Below are positions 27,650-37,338 of a stretch of 64,000 nt of DNA, piece by piece. The stretch comes from Neisseria zoodegmatis (GTDB taxonomy: Bacteria; Pseudomonadota; Gammaproteobacteria; Burkholderiales; Neisseriaceae), in assembly GCF_900187305.1 (NCBI RefSeq), contig NZ_LT906434.1, forward strand, positions 620,001 to 684,000. Direction: 5' to 3'. The position numbers were made by a program, and so were the translations under genes. The first letter of the stretch is position 1. Each line of letters begins with the position of its first letter. The notes below the pieces were generated by a model. That model ran no database searches. It was not told the origin of the DNA and worked only from the letters and a program-made list of their open reading frames with translations.

Positions 27650-30600
27650 TCAATCATTGTCTGCCGGCGGGGTGGTGAGTCGGATGAGCGGGGCAAGCAG
27701 GTCTGCGGTGATGTTCCAAAAGAGGGTGGAGGCGGTGGGGTCTTCTTCGTTGCCGCCGAACACCAGTGCAACTTCGGGATAGCTTTTTTGGCCGGCGGAG
27801 TGCGTGCCGCCGTGGTAAAGCTTATAGGCTTCGTTTAAGGCTTTACTTTGGTCGTTGCTTTTATTCCATTCTTGGGCAGCTTTGTAATTGACGCGCGGGA
27901 AGAACGGCAGCGGGCGGGTTTGGCCGATTTGGTAATACTCCAGCCAGTTTTGCAGGGCTTCGACGGCTTCTTGTTGTGGAATCTCGGCGAGGGTTTGCGG
28001 TTGTTCGGGCAGCAGGATATGGGTTTGGTATTGCCCGGTTTCAGACGGCCTCACGGCGCAGAAAATCAGATGTTCGAGTAAAACGGCGAGCTGTTCGGGT
28101 GCTTTGAATGCTTGACCGGGGAAGTAAATCTGCCCGTGGCGGTAAAGATGGTTGAGGCTGCCTTCGAGGGTGTGCGCGCCGACGGCGAGGGTGTAGGGCG
28201 CGGGCGGCAGTTTGGGGCTGGTGACTAAGGTGTGGTCGAGCGATTTGGCGGCGGTTTGAAAACGGTTTTGCCAAAGTGCGCCCAATTCGCCTGCGGGCAG
28301 CAGGCTTTCGGCTTGCAGACGGCTTTCGAGGCGGCCGAAGTCTTCGTTGTGGCGGCGGGCGGCGGTGTATTCGGCGGTGATGCGCGCGCTTTGTTGCGGC
28401 TCGAAGGGTTCGGCGGCTTCCCATGCGGCGTCGCGGTAGGGTTTTTGCCAGTGGAGCGTGTGTTGCAGCCAAGTGCGTACGGGGTTTTTCCAGAAGCGGA
28501 TAAAGCTGTGGTGGGCAACGGTGTTGTCGGCTGCGGCGGTATCGTCGAGCGGTTCGGTGAAGAACGGAGCTTCGGGTTCGGGCGGGCGGTTGAGGGCTTC
28601 GGCGTAGTCGCGGCGGGTGCTGGTAAGGCCGTCTGAACCTGCGCTTTCGGGGGTGAAATAGCGGTGTGAAAAGGGTTGCAGCGGGTGTTGTTTCACCCAA
28701 TGGGTGTGCAGCTCTTGCGCGGAACGGCCGGTCATGGCGGCAAGGGTGTCGATGAGTTCGCCGAGCAGGGCGGAGGGGGCGAGGGGCTGGTCGTTGCGGA
28801 TGTCGCGGCCGATGTAGGAAAGGTAAAGGATGTCGCGCGCGCTCATCACGGCTTCGAGAAACAGGTAGCGGTCGTCGTCGCGGCGGGCGCGGTCGCCTTT
28901 TTGCGGGTGGCGGGCGATGAGGTCGAAGGCGGCGGCTTTGGTGTTGCGGGGGAAGTCGCCGTCGTTGAGGCCGAGCAGGCAGATCATTTTGAAGGGCAGG
29001 CTGCGCATCGGCACCATGCTGCAAAAGGTGATGCCGCCGCGTAGAAATCCGGCTTGGCTTTCGCTGTCGAGAAAGCGGCCGATGTGACGGATAACGGTTT
29101 GGCGCGGCAAGGTGCCGCTAAAGCCTGCCAGTTCGGCTTCTTCCTGCCAGCGGGCGAGGGCTTGGGTAAGTTGCTGCCAAGCGTATTGGCCGTCTGTATC
29201 GGTGGCGGTCAGGGCGGCGGTAAGGTTGCGGATGCGTTCCGTCCATTCCGGCACGGAGGCGGGTTGCCGCCACAGGCGGGCGGTTGCGGTGAGGGTGCGG
29301 ATAAGTGCGCTGAAGCGGCTGAGTACGGCGGTGTGGTTGGGGTTGGCGTGCCATGCGCTGATGCGCTGCCACAGCGGGTGGCGGCTTTCGGGCAGCATCC
29401 AGCCGAGGGCGAGGCGTTCCAGCCCTTGTTGCCAAGTAAACAGGTTGTTGGTGCCGCCGCGCATGTGTTCGTCGGTGCCCCAGTGTACGTTGAGTGCGGC
29501 GATGGTGTCGTGCAGCAGCGGCAGGTCGTCGCGGGTCAGCTCGAAGCGTTGCAGCACAAGGTCGTTTTCGAGCAGCGGCAGCAGCAGGTTGACTTCAAAA
29601 CGGCTTTCGAGCAGCTCCAGGGCTTGGGCGAGTGCTTGAAACAGGGGTTGGCGGCGGCTGATTTTAACGTCGGATACCGAATAGGGCAGGGCGCGGCTGC
29701 CTGCCTGCTGTTGCCCGAACACGGCTTCGATAAAGGGGCTGTAGGGTTCGATATCGGGCGTGAGTACGGCGATGTCGTGCGGCTGCCAATCGGGATGCTG
29801 ATCGAGCACTTGCAGCAGTTTGTCTTTGAGAATGTGCAGTTCGCGCAGGGGGCTGTGCGCGGATACGGCCTGTATCGAGCCGTCGCTTAAGTCCGGTTGG
29901 GGCAGGCCGTTTGGGTTTTCAGACGGCATCGACAGGGTTTGGATGTCGTATTGCAAACGCTGAAGCAGTGTGGGCGGGGCCGTCTGAAAAGGTTCTTCGT
30001 CGAATACGGAAATTTCGTGTTTGGGTATGTCGGTGAGCGCGTCGAAAAAGTCGCGCCCCTGTTTGCCCAGCGAAGCGAGCAGCGGGTGGCCGGAAAGGCT
30101 TAAATCGGCATCGTCTTCCTGTTGGAGGATTTGCGCCGCTTCAATTACGTTGCCCCAATAGCCGCTGCTGGGGTTGAGCGCGAAAATGTGCACGTCGCAA
30201 TGTTCGGCCAGCGCCTGCAACAGTTGCAGATACATCGGTGCCATGGTGGCGATGCCGAAAACACAGTAGCGGCGGGGCAGGTGCTGCGGGTCGAGCGAAT
30301 CGAGCAGCTGCCGCCACAAGCCGACGCGGTGGGGCGTGTGCTGCGAGCCGTCGTCGAGAAAACGCCACAAAACGGCCTGCCAGTTTTCGTCGCTGCCCAA
30401 GCCCATGCTTTTGCCTTGCTGCCAAGCGTCTATCCATTGCGGGCGGTACACGAGGTATTGGTCGAAAATGTCGGCGAGTTGTCCGGCCAGCTGGTAGGCG
30501 GCGGTGTTGCCGCTGTCGAGATAGCTTTGCAGGGCTTCGCGTGCGGGCAGGTATTCGGAGGCCGTCTGAAAATCTTGGCTTTGAAACAGGCCGAGCAGCC

Positions 30601-30880
30601 GCCAGCGCATCACTTCGGGGGCAAACGGGCTAAGCGCGGGAATGCCGGGAATAAACCGCCGCATCAGCTGCCACGCCAAGCCGGCGGGCAGGCTGAAATT
30701 GAGGTTGGCCGCAATACCGGTTTCACGCGCCAGATAGGTGTTGAGATAACGCCGCATCCCTTGGCTCTGCACCACGATTTCCTCCGCCTCGAAAGGGTTT
30801 TCGGGCGGTTGCAGGCTGTGCACGCGGGTAAAGAGGGCGGCTAAGTCTTCGAGGCGGTTGGACTGGTAAAGATAAAGCAT
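27650..30880 (-). CDS. recC: Exodeoxyribonuclease V gamma subunit
   Basis: This 1076-residue protein is RecC: MLYLYQSNRLEDLAALF at the N-terminus, VVQSQGMRRYLNTYLA, then YCVFGIATMAPMYLQLLQAL, and in the C-terminal half RMGGITFCSMVPMRSLPF-type sequence with LLGLNDGDFPR. RecC is the Chi-recognising scaffold of RecBCD, which processes double-strand ends and matters for transformation and pilin variation in Neisseria. RecB and RecD are not adjacent, as is usual in this genus. Several DUS cores lie in the gene, including near 28035, 29920, 29985 and 30560. Confidence 0.95.
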   Translation of the reverse strand: MLYLYQSNRLEDLAALFTRVHSLQPPENPFEAEEIVVQSQGMRRYLNTYLARETGIAANLNFSLPAGLAWQLMRRFIPGIPALSPFAPEVMRWRLLGLFQSQDFQTASEYLPAREALQSYLDSGNTAAYQLAGQLADIFDQYLVYRPQWIDAWQQGKSMGLGSDENWQAVLWRFLDDGSQHTPHRVGLWRQLLDSLDPQHLPRRYCVFGIATMAPMYLQLLQALAEHCDVHIFALNPSSGYWGNVIEAAQILQQEDDADLSLSGHPLLASLGKQGRDFFDALTDIPKHEISVFDEEPFQTAPPTLLQRLQYDIQTLSMPSENPNGLPQPDLSDGSIQAVSAHSPLRELHILKDKLLQVLDQHPDWQPHDIAVLTPDIEPYSPFIEAVFGQQQAGSRALPYSVSDVKISRRQPLFQALAQALELLESRFEVNLLLPLLENDLVLQRFELTRDDLPLLHDTIAALNVHWGTDEHMRGGTNNLFTWQQGLERLALGWMLPESRHPLWQRISAWHANPNHTAVLSRFSALIRTLTATARLWRQPASVPEWTERIRNLTAALTATDTDGQYAWQQLTQALARWQEEAELAGFSGTLPRQTVIRHIGRFLDSESQAGFLRGGITFCSMVPMRSLPFKMICLLGLNDGDFPRNTKAAAFDLIARHPQKGDRARRDDDRYLFLEAVMSARDILYLSYIGRDIRNDQPLAPSALLGELIDTLAAMTGRSAQELHTHWVKQHPLQPFSHRYFTPESAGSDGLTSTRRDYAEALNRPPEPEAPFFTEPLDDTAAADNTVAHHSFIRFWKNPVRTWLQHTLHWQKPYRDAAWEAAEPFEPQQSARITAEYTAARRHNEDFGRLESRLQAESLLPAGELGALWQNRFQTAAKSLDHTLVTSPKLPPAPYTLAVGAHTLEGSLNHLYRHGQIYFPGQAFKAPEQLAVLLEHLIFCAVRPSETGQYQTHILLPEQPQTLAEIPQQEAVEALQNWLEYYQIGQTRPLPFFPRVNYKAAQEWNKSNDQSKALNEAYKLYHGGTHSAGQKSYPEVALVFGGNEEDPTASTLFWNITADLLAPLIRLTTPPADND

Positions 30881-30962
30881 GGTGCGTTGGGCGGCCGGAA
30901 TCGATAATCAATGGTGGGATTATAAACAAATAATCAGCCAAGTAATCGGCGGCAAAAGTAAT

Positions 30963-31005
30963 GAGGCCGTCTGAAAAACGTTTTTATGCGTTTTCAGACG
31001 GCCTC
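30963..31005 (-). terminator. Inverted DUS terminator behind ppk2
   Basis: GAGGCCGTCTGAAAA (30963-30977) and its complement (30991-31005) form a stem 32 bases past the ppk2 stop. Confidence 0.7.
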
Positions 31006-31036
31006 TATGTTTTTGCCCGTTAAGGCTCAACCATAA

Positions 31037-31978
31037 TTAATCGGCAATGATGTCGAAATTATTGTCGGTAAATTTGGTATCGGGCACTTTCACAATCAGC
31101 GGGTCAACTTCGCCGATGGCTTTCACGTCTTTGCCCGGGTAGTCAAGTGTGTGCAGGAAGTAGCGGATGCAGTTCAAACGTGCACGTTTTTTATCGTCGG
31201 ATTTGATGATGGTCCACGGCGCGTCGCCGGTGTGCGTGTGGAAGAACATCGCGTTTTTCGCATCGGTGTAGTCGTCCCAACGGTCGAGCGACTGAATATC
31301 CACGGGCGAGAGTTTCCAGTGTTTCAGCGGATCGTCGCGGCGGGAAATAAAGCGGCGCAACTGCTCTTCGCGGCTCACCGAAAACCAGAATTTAAACAGA
31401 TGGATGCCGCTGGCGACCAACATACGTTCAAACTCAGGCGTTTGGCGCATAAACAGCAGGTATTCGTGCGGTTGGCAGAAGCCCATCACACGCTCCACGC
31501 CGGCGCGGTTGTACCAAGAACGGTCGAAAAACACCATTTCGCCGGCTGTCGGCAGGTTTTGGATATAGCGTTGGAAATACCACTGTCCGCGTTCGGTTTC
31601 AGTCGGTTTTTCCAAAGCCACCACGCGTGCGCCGCGGGGGTTGAGATGTTCCATATAACGTTTGATTGTGCCGCCTTTGCCTGCTGCATCACGGCCTTCA
31701 AATAAGCTGACAACGCGCTGGCCGGTTTCTTTGACCCAGCTTTGCACTTTCAGCAACTCGATTTGCAATTTTTGTTTTTCTCTCTCGTAAACACTGCGGC
31801 TCAGACGTGTGCGGTAGGGATAGCTTTCCGGTAGCGGGGCAGAATGGGAGTCTTCGGAAGACACGCGGCCTTTGTGTTCCAAAACCGCTTTTTCAAAAAC
31901 TTTCAATTCCGCTTTCTTATCGCCCAGTGCCACAGGCTCGAAGGGCTTTAACTGCTGCTCTGCGGGTTGGTCGGTCAT
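31037..31978 (-). CDS. ppk2: Polyphosphate kinase 2
   Basis: The 313-residue protein has one PPK2 domain with Walker A GRDAAGKGGT (95-104), the lid segment RYMEHLNPRGARVV and Walker B region FFDRSWYNRAG. PPK2 enzymes move phosphate between polyphosphate and nucleoside di- or monophosphates; the length and single domain suggest the class that phosphorylates nucleoside diphosphates. AAGGAG stands before the ATG. It is monocistronic. Confidence 0.93.
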   Translation of the reverse strand: MTDQPAEQQLKPFEPVALGDKKAELKVFEKAVLEHKGRVSSEDSHSAPLPESYPYRTRLSRSVYEREKQKLQIELLKVQSWVKETGQRVVSLFEGRDAAGKGGTIKRYMEHLNPRGARVVALEKPTETERGQWYFQRYIQNLPTAGEMVFFDRSWYNRAGVERVMGFCQPHEYLLFMRQTPEFERMLVASGIHLFKFWFSVSREEQLRRFISRRDDPLKHWKLSPVDIQSLDRWDDYTDAKNAMFFHTHTGDAPWTIIKSDDKKRARLNCIRYFLHTLDYPGKDVKAIGEVDPLIVKVPDTKFTDNNFDIIAD

Positions 31979-32184
31979 ACACTGCTCCTTTTGTTAAGTA
32001 GGTTATTAATATCTATAAGTATTCTGAGACTAATTCTACTCCTTTTTACATAAATAAACAAAAAAGACCGCAGAAAAATAAAGGCAGTTTTGCCTTGCCG
32101 CGACAACCCGCCCGCACCGCAAAAAAACGTCGGCTCCGGCCCGTTGCCGCTATAATGACGCCTTTTATTTTCCAGCTTTTTGCC

Positions 32185-33981
32185 ATGCCTTATTTCGCGC
32201 TCCTAGACGACGCAGCCGCCAACCGCGCCCAACTTTACCAAACCCACACCGGCAGCCGTTTTTTCACCGCCGACGATATCGACGGGCTGGATGCCGCCCT
32301 GCGCGAAGGCTGGCAGCAAGGTTGGCACGCCGTTTTGTTTGCCGATTACGAATTCGGCTTGCCGCTGCTCAACCTGTCCGCCCAACCGCCCGCCCATCTC
32401 GCCCTGCATTGGTTTGAACGCTGCACCGAAACCGACCCCGAAGCATGGCTGGCGCAGCACGGCGGAGAAGCGCAACCGGCAGGCATCGGCACACCCGAAA
32501 GCGACACCGCCCAAGCCGATTATCTGCAAGCCGTGCGCGATATTCAGACGGCCATCGCCCGCGGCGACACCTACCAAATCAACTACACCACCCGCCTGCA
32601 CCTTACTGCCTACGGCAACCCCATAAAACTCTACCGCCGCCTGCGCCAGCCCGTGCCCTACGCCGCCCTGAGCTGCCTGCCCAACCATCAGGGGCAAAGC
32701 CGCTGGACTTTATGCTTTTCGCCCGAACTCTTCCTCAAAATCGGTTCAGACGGCCTCATCACCACCGAACCCATGAAAGGCACTGCCCCCATCCTCAACG
32801 ACGGGCAAGACGAACAACGCGCGCGCGATTTGCAGGCCGACCCCAAAAACCGCGCCGAAAACATCATGATTGTTGATTTACTGCGCAACGACCTCGGCAA
32901 AATCGCCCAAACCGGCCGAGTGCGCGTGCCCGAACCTTTTAAAGTATCCCGCTTCGGCAGCGTGTGGCAGATGACCACCGCCATCGAAGCGCAAGCCAAA
33001 CCGAACACCCGCGCCGCCGACATCATCCGCGCCGCCTTCCCCTGCGGCTCGATTACCGGCGCACCCAAACGCATGAGCATGCAGATTATCCGCGACATCG
33101 AAACCGCCCCGCGCGGCCTCTACACCGGCAGTATCGGCTTTCTCAATCCCTGCGACAGCGGTTTGGGATTCAGCGGCACCCTCAACGTCGTGATACGCAC
33201 CTTGCAGCTCGCCCCGCTTTCAGACGGCCTCTACCGCGGCGTGTACGGCGTAGGTTCCGGCATCGTTGCCGACAGCGTGCCCGCCGACGAATACACCGAA
33301 TGCCGCTGGAAAGCCCGTTTCCTTACCGATCTCGCCCCCGAATTCAGCATCTTCGAAACCATGCGTGTGCAGCAAAAACAATGCCCGCTGCTGCCCCTGC
33401 ACATAGGCCGTCTGAAACAGTCCGCCGCCGCCCTGAACCTGCCGTTCGCCGACCATATCGAACAGCAGATACACGGCTATCTCGCCCAACTGCCCGATCA
33501 CGGCCTCTACCGCGTCAAGGCCGTCTTAAACCCTTCAGACGGCCTCAGTCTCAGCCATGCACCGCTGAACGAATTGCCGCCCGGGCAAACGGTATGCCTG
33601 TCCGAAACTTCTTTGCCACCGCAAGACTACCTGCGCCGCTTCAAAACCACCTGCCGCAGCATCTACGACCACGGCTGGCAGCAAGCCGAACGGCAAGGCG
33701 CGTTTGACAGCCTGTTTTTCAATTCAGACGGCCTCCTGCTCGAAGGCGGCCGCAGCAACGTCTTCATCCGCCTCGGCAACGAATGGCACACCCCCGCATT
33801 GAATCTGGACATCCTCAACGGCGTGATGCGTCAAGCCGTACTTGCCGACCCGCAAACCCATCTCGGCACCGACACCGTGCACCAAAGCCGCATCACCCGC
33901 GAAATGTTGATGCAGGCCGACGAAATCCGCCTAAGCAACGCCCTGCGCGGCGTGTTTCCGGTGAAGGTTAGAAGCACATAA
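32185..33981 (+). CDS. pabB-pabC: Fused aminodeoxychorismate synthase component I / aminodeoxychorismate lyase
   Basis: From MPYFALLDDAAANR (ATG at 32185) the protein has 598 residues. Residues ~1-385 are the chorismate-binding PabB domain (FSPELFLKI, AENIMIVDLLRNDLG, CGSITGAPK). Residues ~390-598 are a class IV aminotransferase-like PabC domain (RVKAVLNPSDG with the likely PLP lysine; SDGLLLEGGRSNVF). Together they convert chorismate to 4-aminobenzoate for folate, with a PabA amidotransferase encoded elsewhere. At least six DUS cores lie inside, many encoding SDGL. A fossil second copy of the 3' end follows at 34176. Confidence 0.93.
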   Translation: MPYFALLDDAAANRAQLYQTHTGSRFFTADDIDGLDAALREGWQQGWHAVLFADYEFGLPLLNLSAQPPAHLALHWFERCTETDPEAWLAQHGGEAQPAGIGTPESDTAQADYLQAVRDIQTAIARGDTYQINYTTRLHLTAYGNPIKLYRRLRQPVPYAALSCLPNHQGQSRWTLCFSPELFLKIGSDGLITTEPMKGTAPILNDGQDEQRARDLQADPKNRAENIMIVDLLRNDLGKIAQTGRVRVPEPFKVSRFGSVWQMTTAIEAQAKPNTRAADIIRAAFPCGSITGAPKRMSMQIIRDIETAPRGLYTGSIGFLNPCDSGLGFSGTLNVVIRTLQLAPLSDGLYRGVYGVGSGIVADSVPADEYTECRWKARFLTDLAPEFSIFETMRVQQKQCPLLPLHIGRLKQSAAALNLPFADHIEQQIHGYLAQLPDHGLYRVKAVLNPSDGLSLSHAPLNELPPGQTVCLSETSLPPQDYLRRFKTTCRSIYDHGWQQAERQGAFDSLFFNSDGLLLEGGRSNVFIRLGNEWHTPALNLDILNGVMRQAVLADPQTHLGTDTVHQSRITREMLMQADEIRLSNALRGVFPVKVRST

Positions 33982-34141
33982 CCGTAGGGCGGGCATCCCT
34001 GCACGCCGTGTATGGTCAAACATGCCACAAATATTGAGATAAAAAGCAGCGGCGCTTATCGTGGTTTTTCAAACAAAGCATAAAGGGCAAACAAAGTTGT
34101 TCCCGTCGCGGCGGGCAAGGATGCCCGCCCTACATTTAAAA
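33982..34141 (+). repeat. Module 1 of a duplicated ~160-bp repeat
   Basis: It starts CCGTAGGGCGGGCATCCCTG directly after the pabB-pabC stop and ends GGATGCCCGCCCTAC plus ATTTAAA. The outer ends are inverted matches of each other. Module 2 at 34234 has the same order with many substitutions in the middle. Confidence 0.75.
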
Positions 34142-34175
34142 AAGCCGTCTGAAAAGTTGGTTTTAGTTCCAACCT

Positions 34176-34232
34176 ACGTTGCTGGGTAACGTCTTGCGCG
34201 GTGTATTTCCAATGAGGGTTGAGAAAGCATAA
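34176..34232 (+). pseudogene. Fossil 3' end of a second pabC copy
   Basis: This 57-base stretch, read in the frame ending TAA at 34230-34232, gives TLLGNVLRGVFPMRVEKA. It lines up with the true C-terminus LSNALRGVFPVKVRST. It is followed by the same repeat module that follows the real gene. The differences look like divergence between species rather than recent duplication. No start or upstream pabC part remains. Confidence 0.6.
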
Positions 34233-34233
34233 C

Positions 34234-34390
34234 CCGTAGGGCGGGCATCCCTGCCCGCCGTGTATGGTTAAGCATTACACCAAGATCAAGGCGGAAAAGT
34301 TGTCTTTGTCGTGGCTTTTCAAACACAGCATAAAGAGCAAACAAAGCTGTTCCCGTTGCGGCATGCAGAGATGCCCGCCCTACATTTAAA
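34234..34390 (+). repeat. Module 2 of the duplicated ~160-bp repeat
   Basis: It begins CCGTAGGGCGGGCATCCCTG and ends GATGCCCGCCCTACATTTAAA. The centre shares GCATAAAG and GCAAACAAAG blocks with module 1. Together with module 1 and the pabC remnant it fills the 475-base gap before tal. Confidence 0.75.
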
Positions 34391-34391
34391 A

Positions 34392-34422
34392 AGGCCGTCT
34401 GAAAAATCTTTTCAGACGGCCT
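34392..34422 (-). terminator. Inverted DUS terminator behind tal
   Basis: AGGCCGTCTGAA (34392-34403) and its complement (34411-34422) form a tight hairpin downstream of tal, with a further DUS at 34446. Confidence 0.65.
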
Positions 34423-34456
34423 CATTCCAACCCAATCTACATACTTTCAGACGGCC

Positions 34457-35512
34457 TTATGCCAACGGCTCCAGCAGTTTTTCAAATGCGTCTTCAAACT
34501 GTTTCAAACCGTCTTCCTGCAAACGGGTGGCGAGGGCTTCTACGTCGATGCCCAGTTTTTCCACTTCGGCCAGTTGTGCCGCCGCTTCCGCCGCGCCTTC
34601 GGTGAGGGTCAGTTTGGCCGTGCCGTGGTCGATAAAGGCTTTTAAGGTGGCATCGGGCACGGTGTTGACGGTATTCGGGCCGATTAAGCTGTCCACATAC
34701 AATGTGTCGGGGTAAGCAGGGTTTTTCACGCCGGTAGAAGCCCACAAAAGCTGCACGGGGTTGGCGCCTTGTGCTTTCAATGCGGCAAATTGTTCGCCGC
34801 CGAATAAATCCTGCCAATCCTGATAAGCGGCTTTGGCCAGCGCGATGGCGGTTTTGCCTTGCAGATGCTCCGGCAGCGTGGCATCCAGCGCGTTGTCGAT
34901 ACGGGAAATAAAGAAGCTGGCCACTACTTGGATATGGTTGACCGGTTTGCCTGTTTTCAGACGGCCTTCAATGCCTTTCACATAGGCTTCATAGGCTTTC
35001 AGGGTTTGTTTGCGCGAGAACAGCAGGGTCAGGTTGATGCTGATGCCGTCTGAAACCAATTGCTCCAACGCGGCTACGCCCTCATCGGTGGTGGGCACTT
35101 TAATCATCACGTTGGGGCGGTTGATGGCGGCGTGCAGGCGTTTGGCTTCGGCTACCGTGCCGGCTGCATCGTGTGATAAGTCGGGGGCGACTTCGAGGCT
35201 GACAAAACCGGTTTTGCCGCCGCTTTTTTCAAACTCGGGCAGGCACACGTCGCAAGCGGCCTGCACGTCGGCAATGGCGAGGGTTTCATAGCGTTGTTTC
35301 GGAGTAAGGTTTTGCTGTTTCAGCGCGGCGACTTCATCAGCGTAAAGCACGTCGCCCGCAAAAGCCTTTTGGAAAATGGCGGGGTTGGAAGTTACGCCGC
35401 ACACGCCTTGCTGCAACATTTCCGCCAATTCGCCGCTTTGCACCAGCGAGCGGGAAAGGTTGTCGAGCCAGATTTGTTGGCCTAATGCTTTAACGTCCGA
35501 TAAAATAGTCAT
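34457..35512 (-). CDS. tal: Transaldolase
   Basis: This 351-residue enzyme has the Schiff-base lysine Lys138 in [21 protein letters not shown] (39-47) and [12 protein letters not shown]. It moves a dihydroxyacetone unit between sugar phosphates in the non-oxidative pentose phosphate pathway. It belongs to the longer bacterial clade that includes cyanobacterial and actinobacterial enzymes. AAGGAT precedes the ATG. It is divergent from kdsD. Confidence 0.94.
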   Translation of the reverse strand: MTILSDVKALGQQIWLDNLSRSLVQSGELAEMLQQGVCGVTSNPAIFQKAFAGDVLYADEVAALKQQNLTPKQRYETLAIADVQAACDVCLPEFEKSGGKTGFVSLEVAPDLSHDAAGTVAEAKRLHAAINRPNVMIKVPTTDEGVAALEQLVSDGISINLTLLFSRKQTLKAYEAYVKGIEGRLKTGKPVNHIQVVASFFISRIDNALDATLPEHLQGKTAIALAKAAYQDWQDLFGGEQFAALKAQGANPVQLLWASTGVKNPAYPDTLYVDSLIGPNTVNTVPDATLKAFIDHGTAKLTLTEGAAEAAAQLAEVEKLGIDVEALATRLQEDGLKQFEDAFEKLLEPLA

Positions 35513-35596
35513 CTCTGAAATCCTTGTTATTTCTATATGAAGTGGAAATCCTAACCCGATTCAGCGTATTTGGGTAGCCCTGCGGGAAAACTAATC

Positions 35597-36571
35597 ATGG
35601 AAAATACCGAACAATATTTGGACTGGGCGCGCGACGTATTGCGCATCGAGGCCGAAAGTCTGCACGAAATCTCTTCCGAGCTGGATCATCATTTTGCCCA
35701 AGCCGCCGAAACCATTTTGCATTGCCAAGGCCGTGTGGTGATTATGGGCATGGGCAAATCGGGGCATATCGGGCGCAAAATGGCCGCTACCATGGCTTCT
35801 ACCGGCACGCCGGCTTTTTTTGTACATCCCGCCGAAGCCGCGCACGGCGATTTGGGTATGATTGTCGACGGCGATGTGGTGCTGGCGATTTCCAATTCGG
35901 GAGAAAGCGACGAAATCACCGCCATTATTCCCGCCCTCAAACGTAAAAACATCACGCTTATCTGCATCACCGCCAAACCCCGCTCCACCATGGCGCGCCA
36001 TGCCGATATCCACATTACCGCCTCCGTATCGCACGAAGCCTGCCCGCTCGGTTTGGCACCCACTTCAAGCACTACAGCCGTGATGGCTTTGGGCGACGCA
36101 CTGGCCGTGGTGCTGCTGAAAGCGCGCGAGTTCACGCCCGACGATTTCGCCCTCAGCCACCCCGCCGGCAGCCTCGGCAAACGGCTGCTGCTGCGCGTGT
36201 CCGACATCATGCACAGCGGCGAATTGCTGCCTGCCGTGACCGACGGTACTTTGCTGAAAGACGCCATCGTGCGCATGAGCGAAAAAGGCTTGGGTATGTT
36301 GGCCGTTACCGATGAAGCAGGCCGTCTGAAAGGCGTATTTACCGACGGCGACCTGCGCCGCCTGTTCCAACAGCGCGACAACTTCGCCGGCCTGACGGTC
36401 AACGACATCATGCACGCCAACCCCAAAACCATCGCCGCCGACAAACTCGCCACCGAAGCCTTGAAACACATGCAGCAAAACCACATCAACGGCCTTTTGG
36501 TAGTGAAGGAAAACGATGTTTTGGTCGGTGCGCTGAATATGCACGATCTGCTCAAAGCGCGGATTATTTAA
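35597..36571 (+). CDS. kdsD: Arabinose-5-phosphate isomerase (KpsF/GutQ family)
   Basis: From MENTEQYLDWARDVL the protein has 324 residues: an SIS sugar isomerase domain (about 40-175, with MGMGKSGHIGRKMAATMASTG-type sequence and SNSGESDE) and two CBS domains (about 205-324). It makes arabinose-5-phosphate, the first Kdo precursor. An upstream in-frame extension has no better start. It heads the kdsC-lptCAB region, but a Correia-type element lies between kdsD and kdsC. Confidence 0.95.
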   Translation: MENTEQYLDWARDVLRIEAESLHEISSELDHHFAQAAETILHCQGRVVIMGMGKSGHIGRKMAATMASTGTPAFFVHPAEAAHGDLGMIVDGDVVLAISNSGESDEITAIIPALKRKNITLICITAKPRSTMARHADIHITASVSHEACPLGLAPTSSTTAVMALGDALAVVLLKAREFTPDDFALSHPAGSLGKRLLLRVSDIMHSGELLPAVTDGTLLKDAIVRMSEKGLGMLAVTDEAGRLKGVFTDGDLRRLFQQRDNFAGLTVNDIMHANPKTIAADKLATEALKHMQQNHINGLLVVKENDVLVGALNMHDLLKARII

Positions 36572-36635
36572 ACTGCCCGCCGCACATCGCCAGCCCAACC
36601 GCCGCGTTTGCATTTTCAGACGGCCTTCAAAGCTG

Positions 36636-36743
36636 ATATAGTCAATCAACTTAACTTTTACTACGGCGTTGCTGCGCCTTGCCGTACTACCTGTACTGCC
36701 TGCGGCTTGCTGCCTTGTATTAAAAATTAATTTGATTGACTAT
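36636..36743 (+). mobile_element. Correia-type repeat element 2 (internally deleted)
   Basis: The ends are TATAGTCAATCAACTTAA and the near-complement ending TTGATTGACTATG. The core keeps TACGGCGTTGCTGCGCCTT and GGCTTGCTGCCTTGTAT but lacks about 50 central bases. It lies 58 bases ahead of kdsC. Confidence 0.8.
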
Positions 36744-36801
36744 GGTGCTACAATAAGCCGTGCAGGCCGTCTGAAATTTATTTAAAGCAAGCCAATCGAA
36801 T

Positions 36802-37338
36802 ATGCAAAACCTCACCCCCGAAATCCAAGCCCGCGCCGCCCGAATCAAATTGCTGATTATGGATGTGGACGGCGTACTCACCGACGGGCGCATTTTTATC
36901 CGCGACAACGGCGAAGAAATCAAATCCTTCCACACGCTCGACGGCCACGGTTTGAAAATGCTTCAGGCCGGCGGCGTTCAGACGGCCATTATTACCGGCC
37001 GCGACGCCCCGTCTGTCGGCATCCGCGTCAAGCAGCTCGGTATCAATCACTACTATAAAGGCATTCACGACAAACGCGCCGCCTATGCCGATCTGCGCGA
37101 GAAAGCCGGCGTGGAAGAGCACGAATGCGCCTTTATCGGCGACGACGTGGTCGATCTGCCCGTGATGGTGCGCTGCGGCCTGCCCGTAGCCGTGCCCGAA
37201 GCACATTGGTTTACTTTGAAGTACGCCGCTTACGTTACCCGAAACAGCGCAGGTAACGGCGCGGTGCGTGAGTTGTGCGACCTGATTATGCAGGCTCAAG
37301 GCACGCTGGAAGCGGCTTTGCAGGAGTATGTGAAATGA
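36802..37338 (+). CDS. kdsC: 3-deoxy-D-manno-octulosonate 8-phosphate phosphatase
   Basis: A 178-residue HAD-superfamily phosphatase with no cap domain. DVDGVLTDG (Asp21 nucleophile, Asp23) is the first HAD motif, and FIGDDVVDLPVM carries the metal-binding aspartates. It removes phosphate from Kdo-8-phosphate. Its stop overlaps the lptC start (ATGA), so the genes are translationally coupled. There is no strong ribosome site; the promoter could come from the adjacent Correia element or a DUS-flanked region. Confidence 0.95.
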   Translation: MQNLTPEIQARAARIKLLIMDVDGVLTDGRIFIRDNGEEIKSFHTLDGHGLKMLQAGGVQTAIITGRDAPSVGIRVKQLGINHYYKGIHDKRAAYADLREKAGVEEHECAFIGDDVVDLPVMVRCGLPVAVPEAHWFTLKYAAYVTRNSAGNGAVRELCDLIMQAQGTLEAALQEYVK

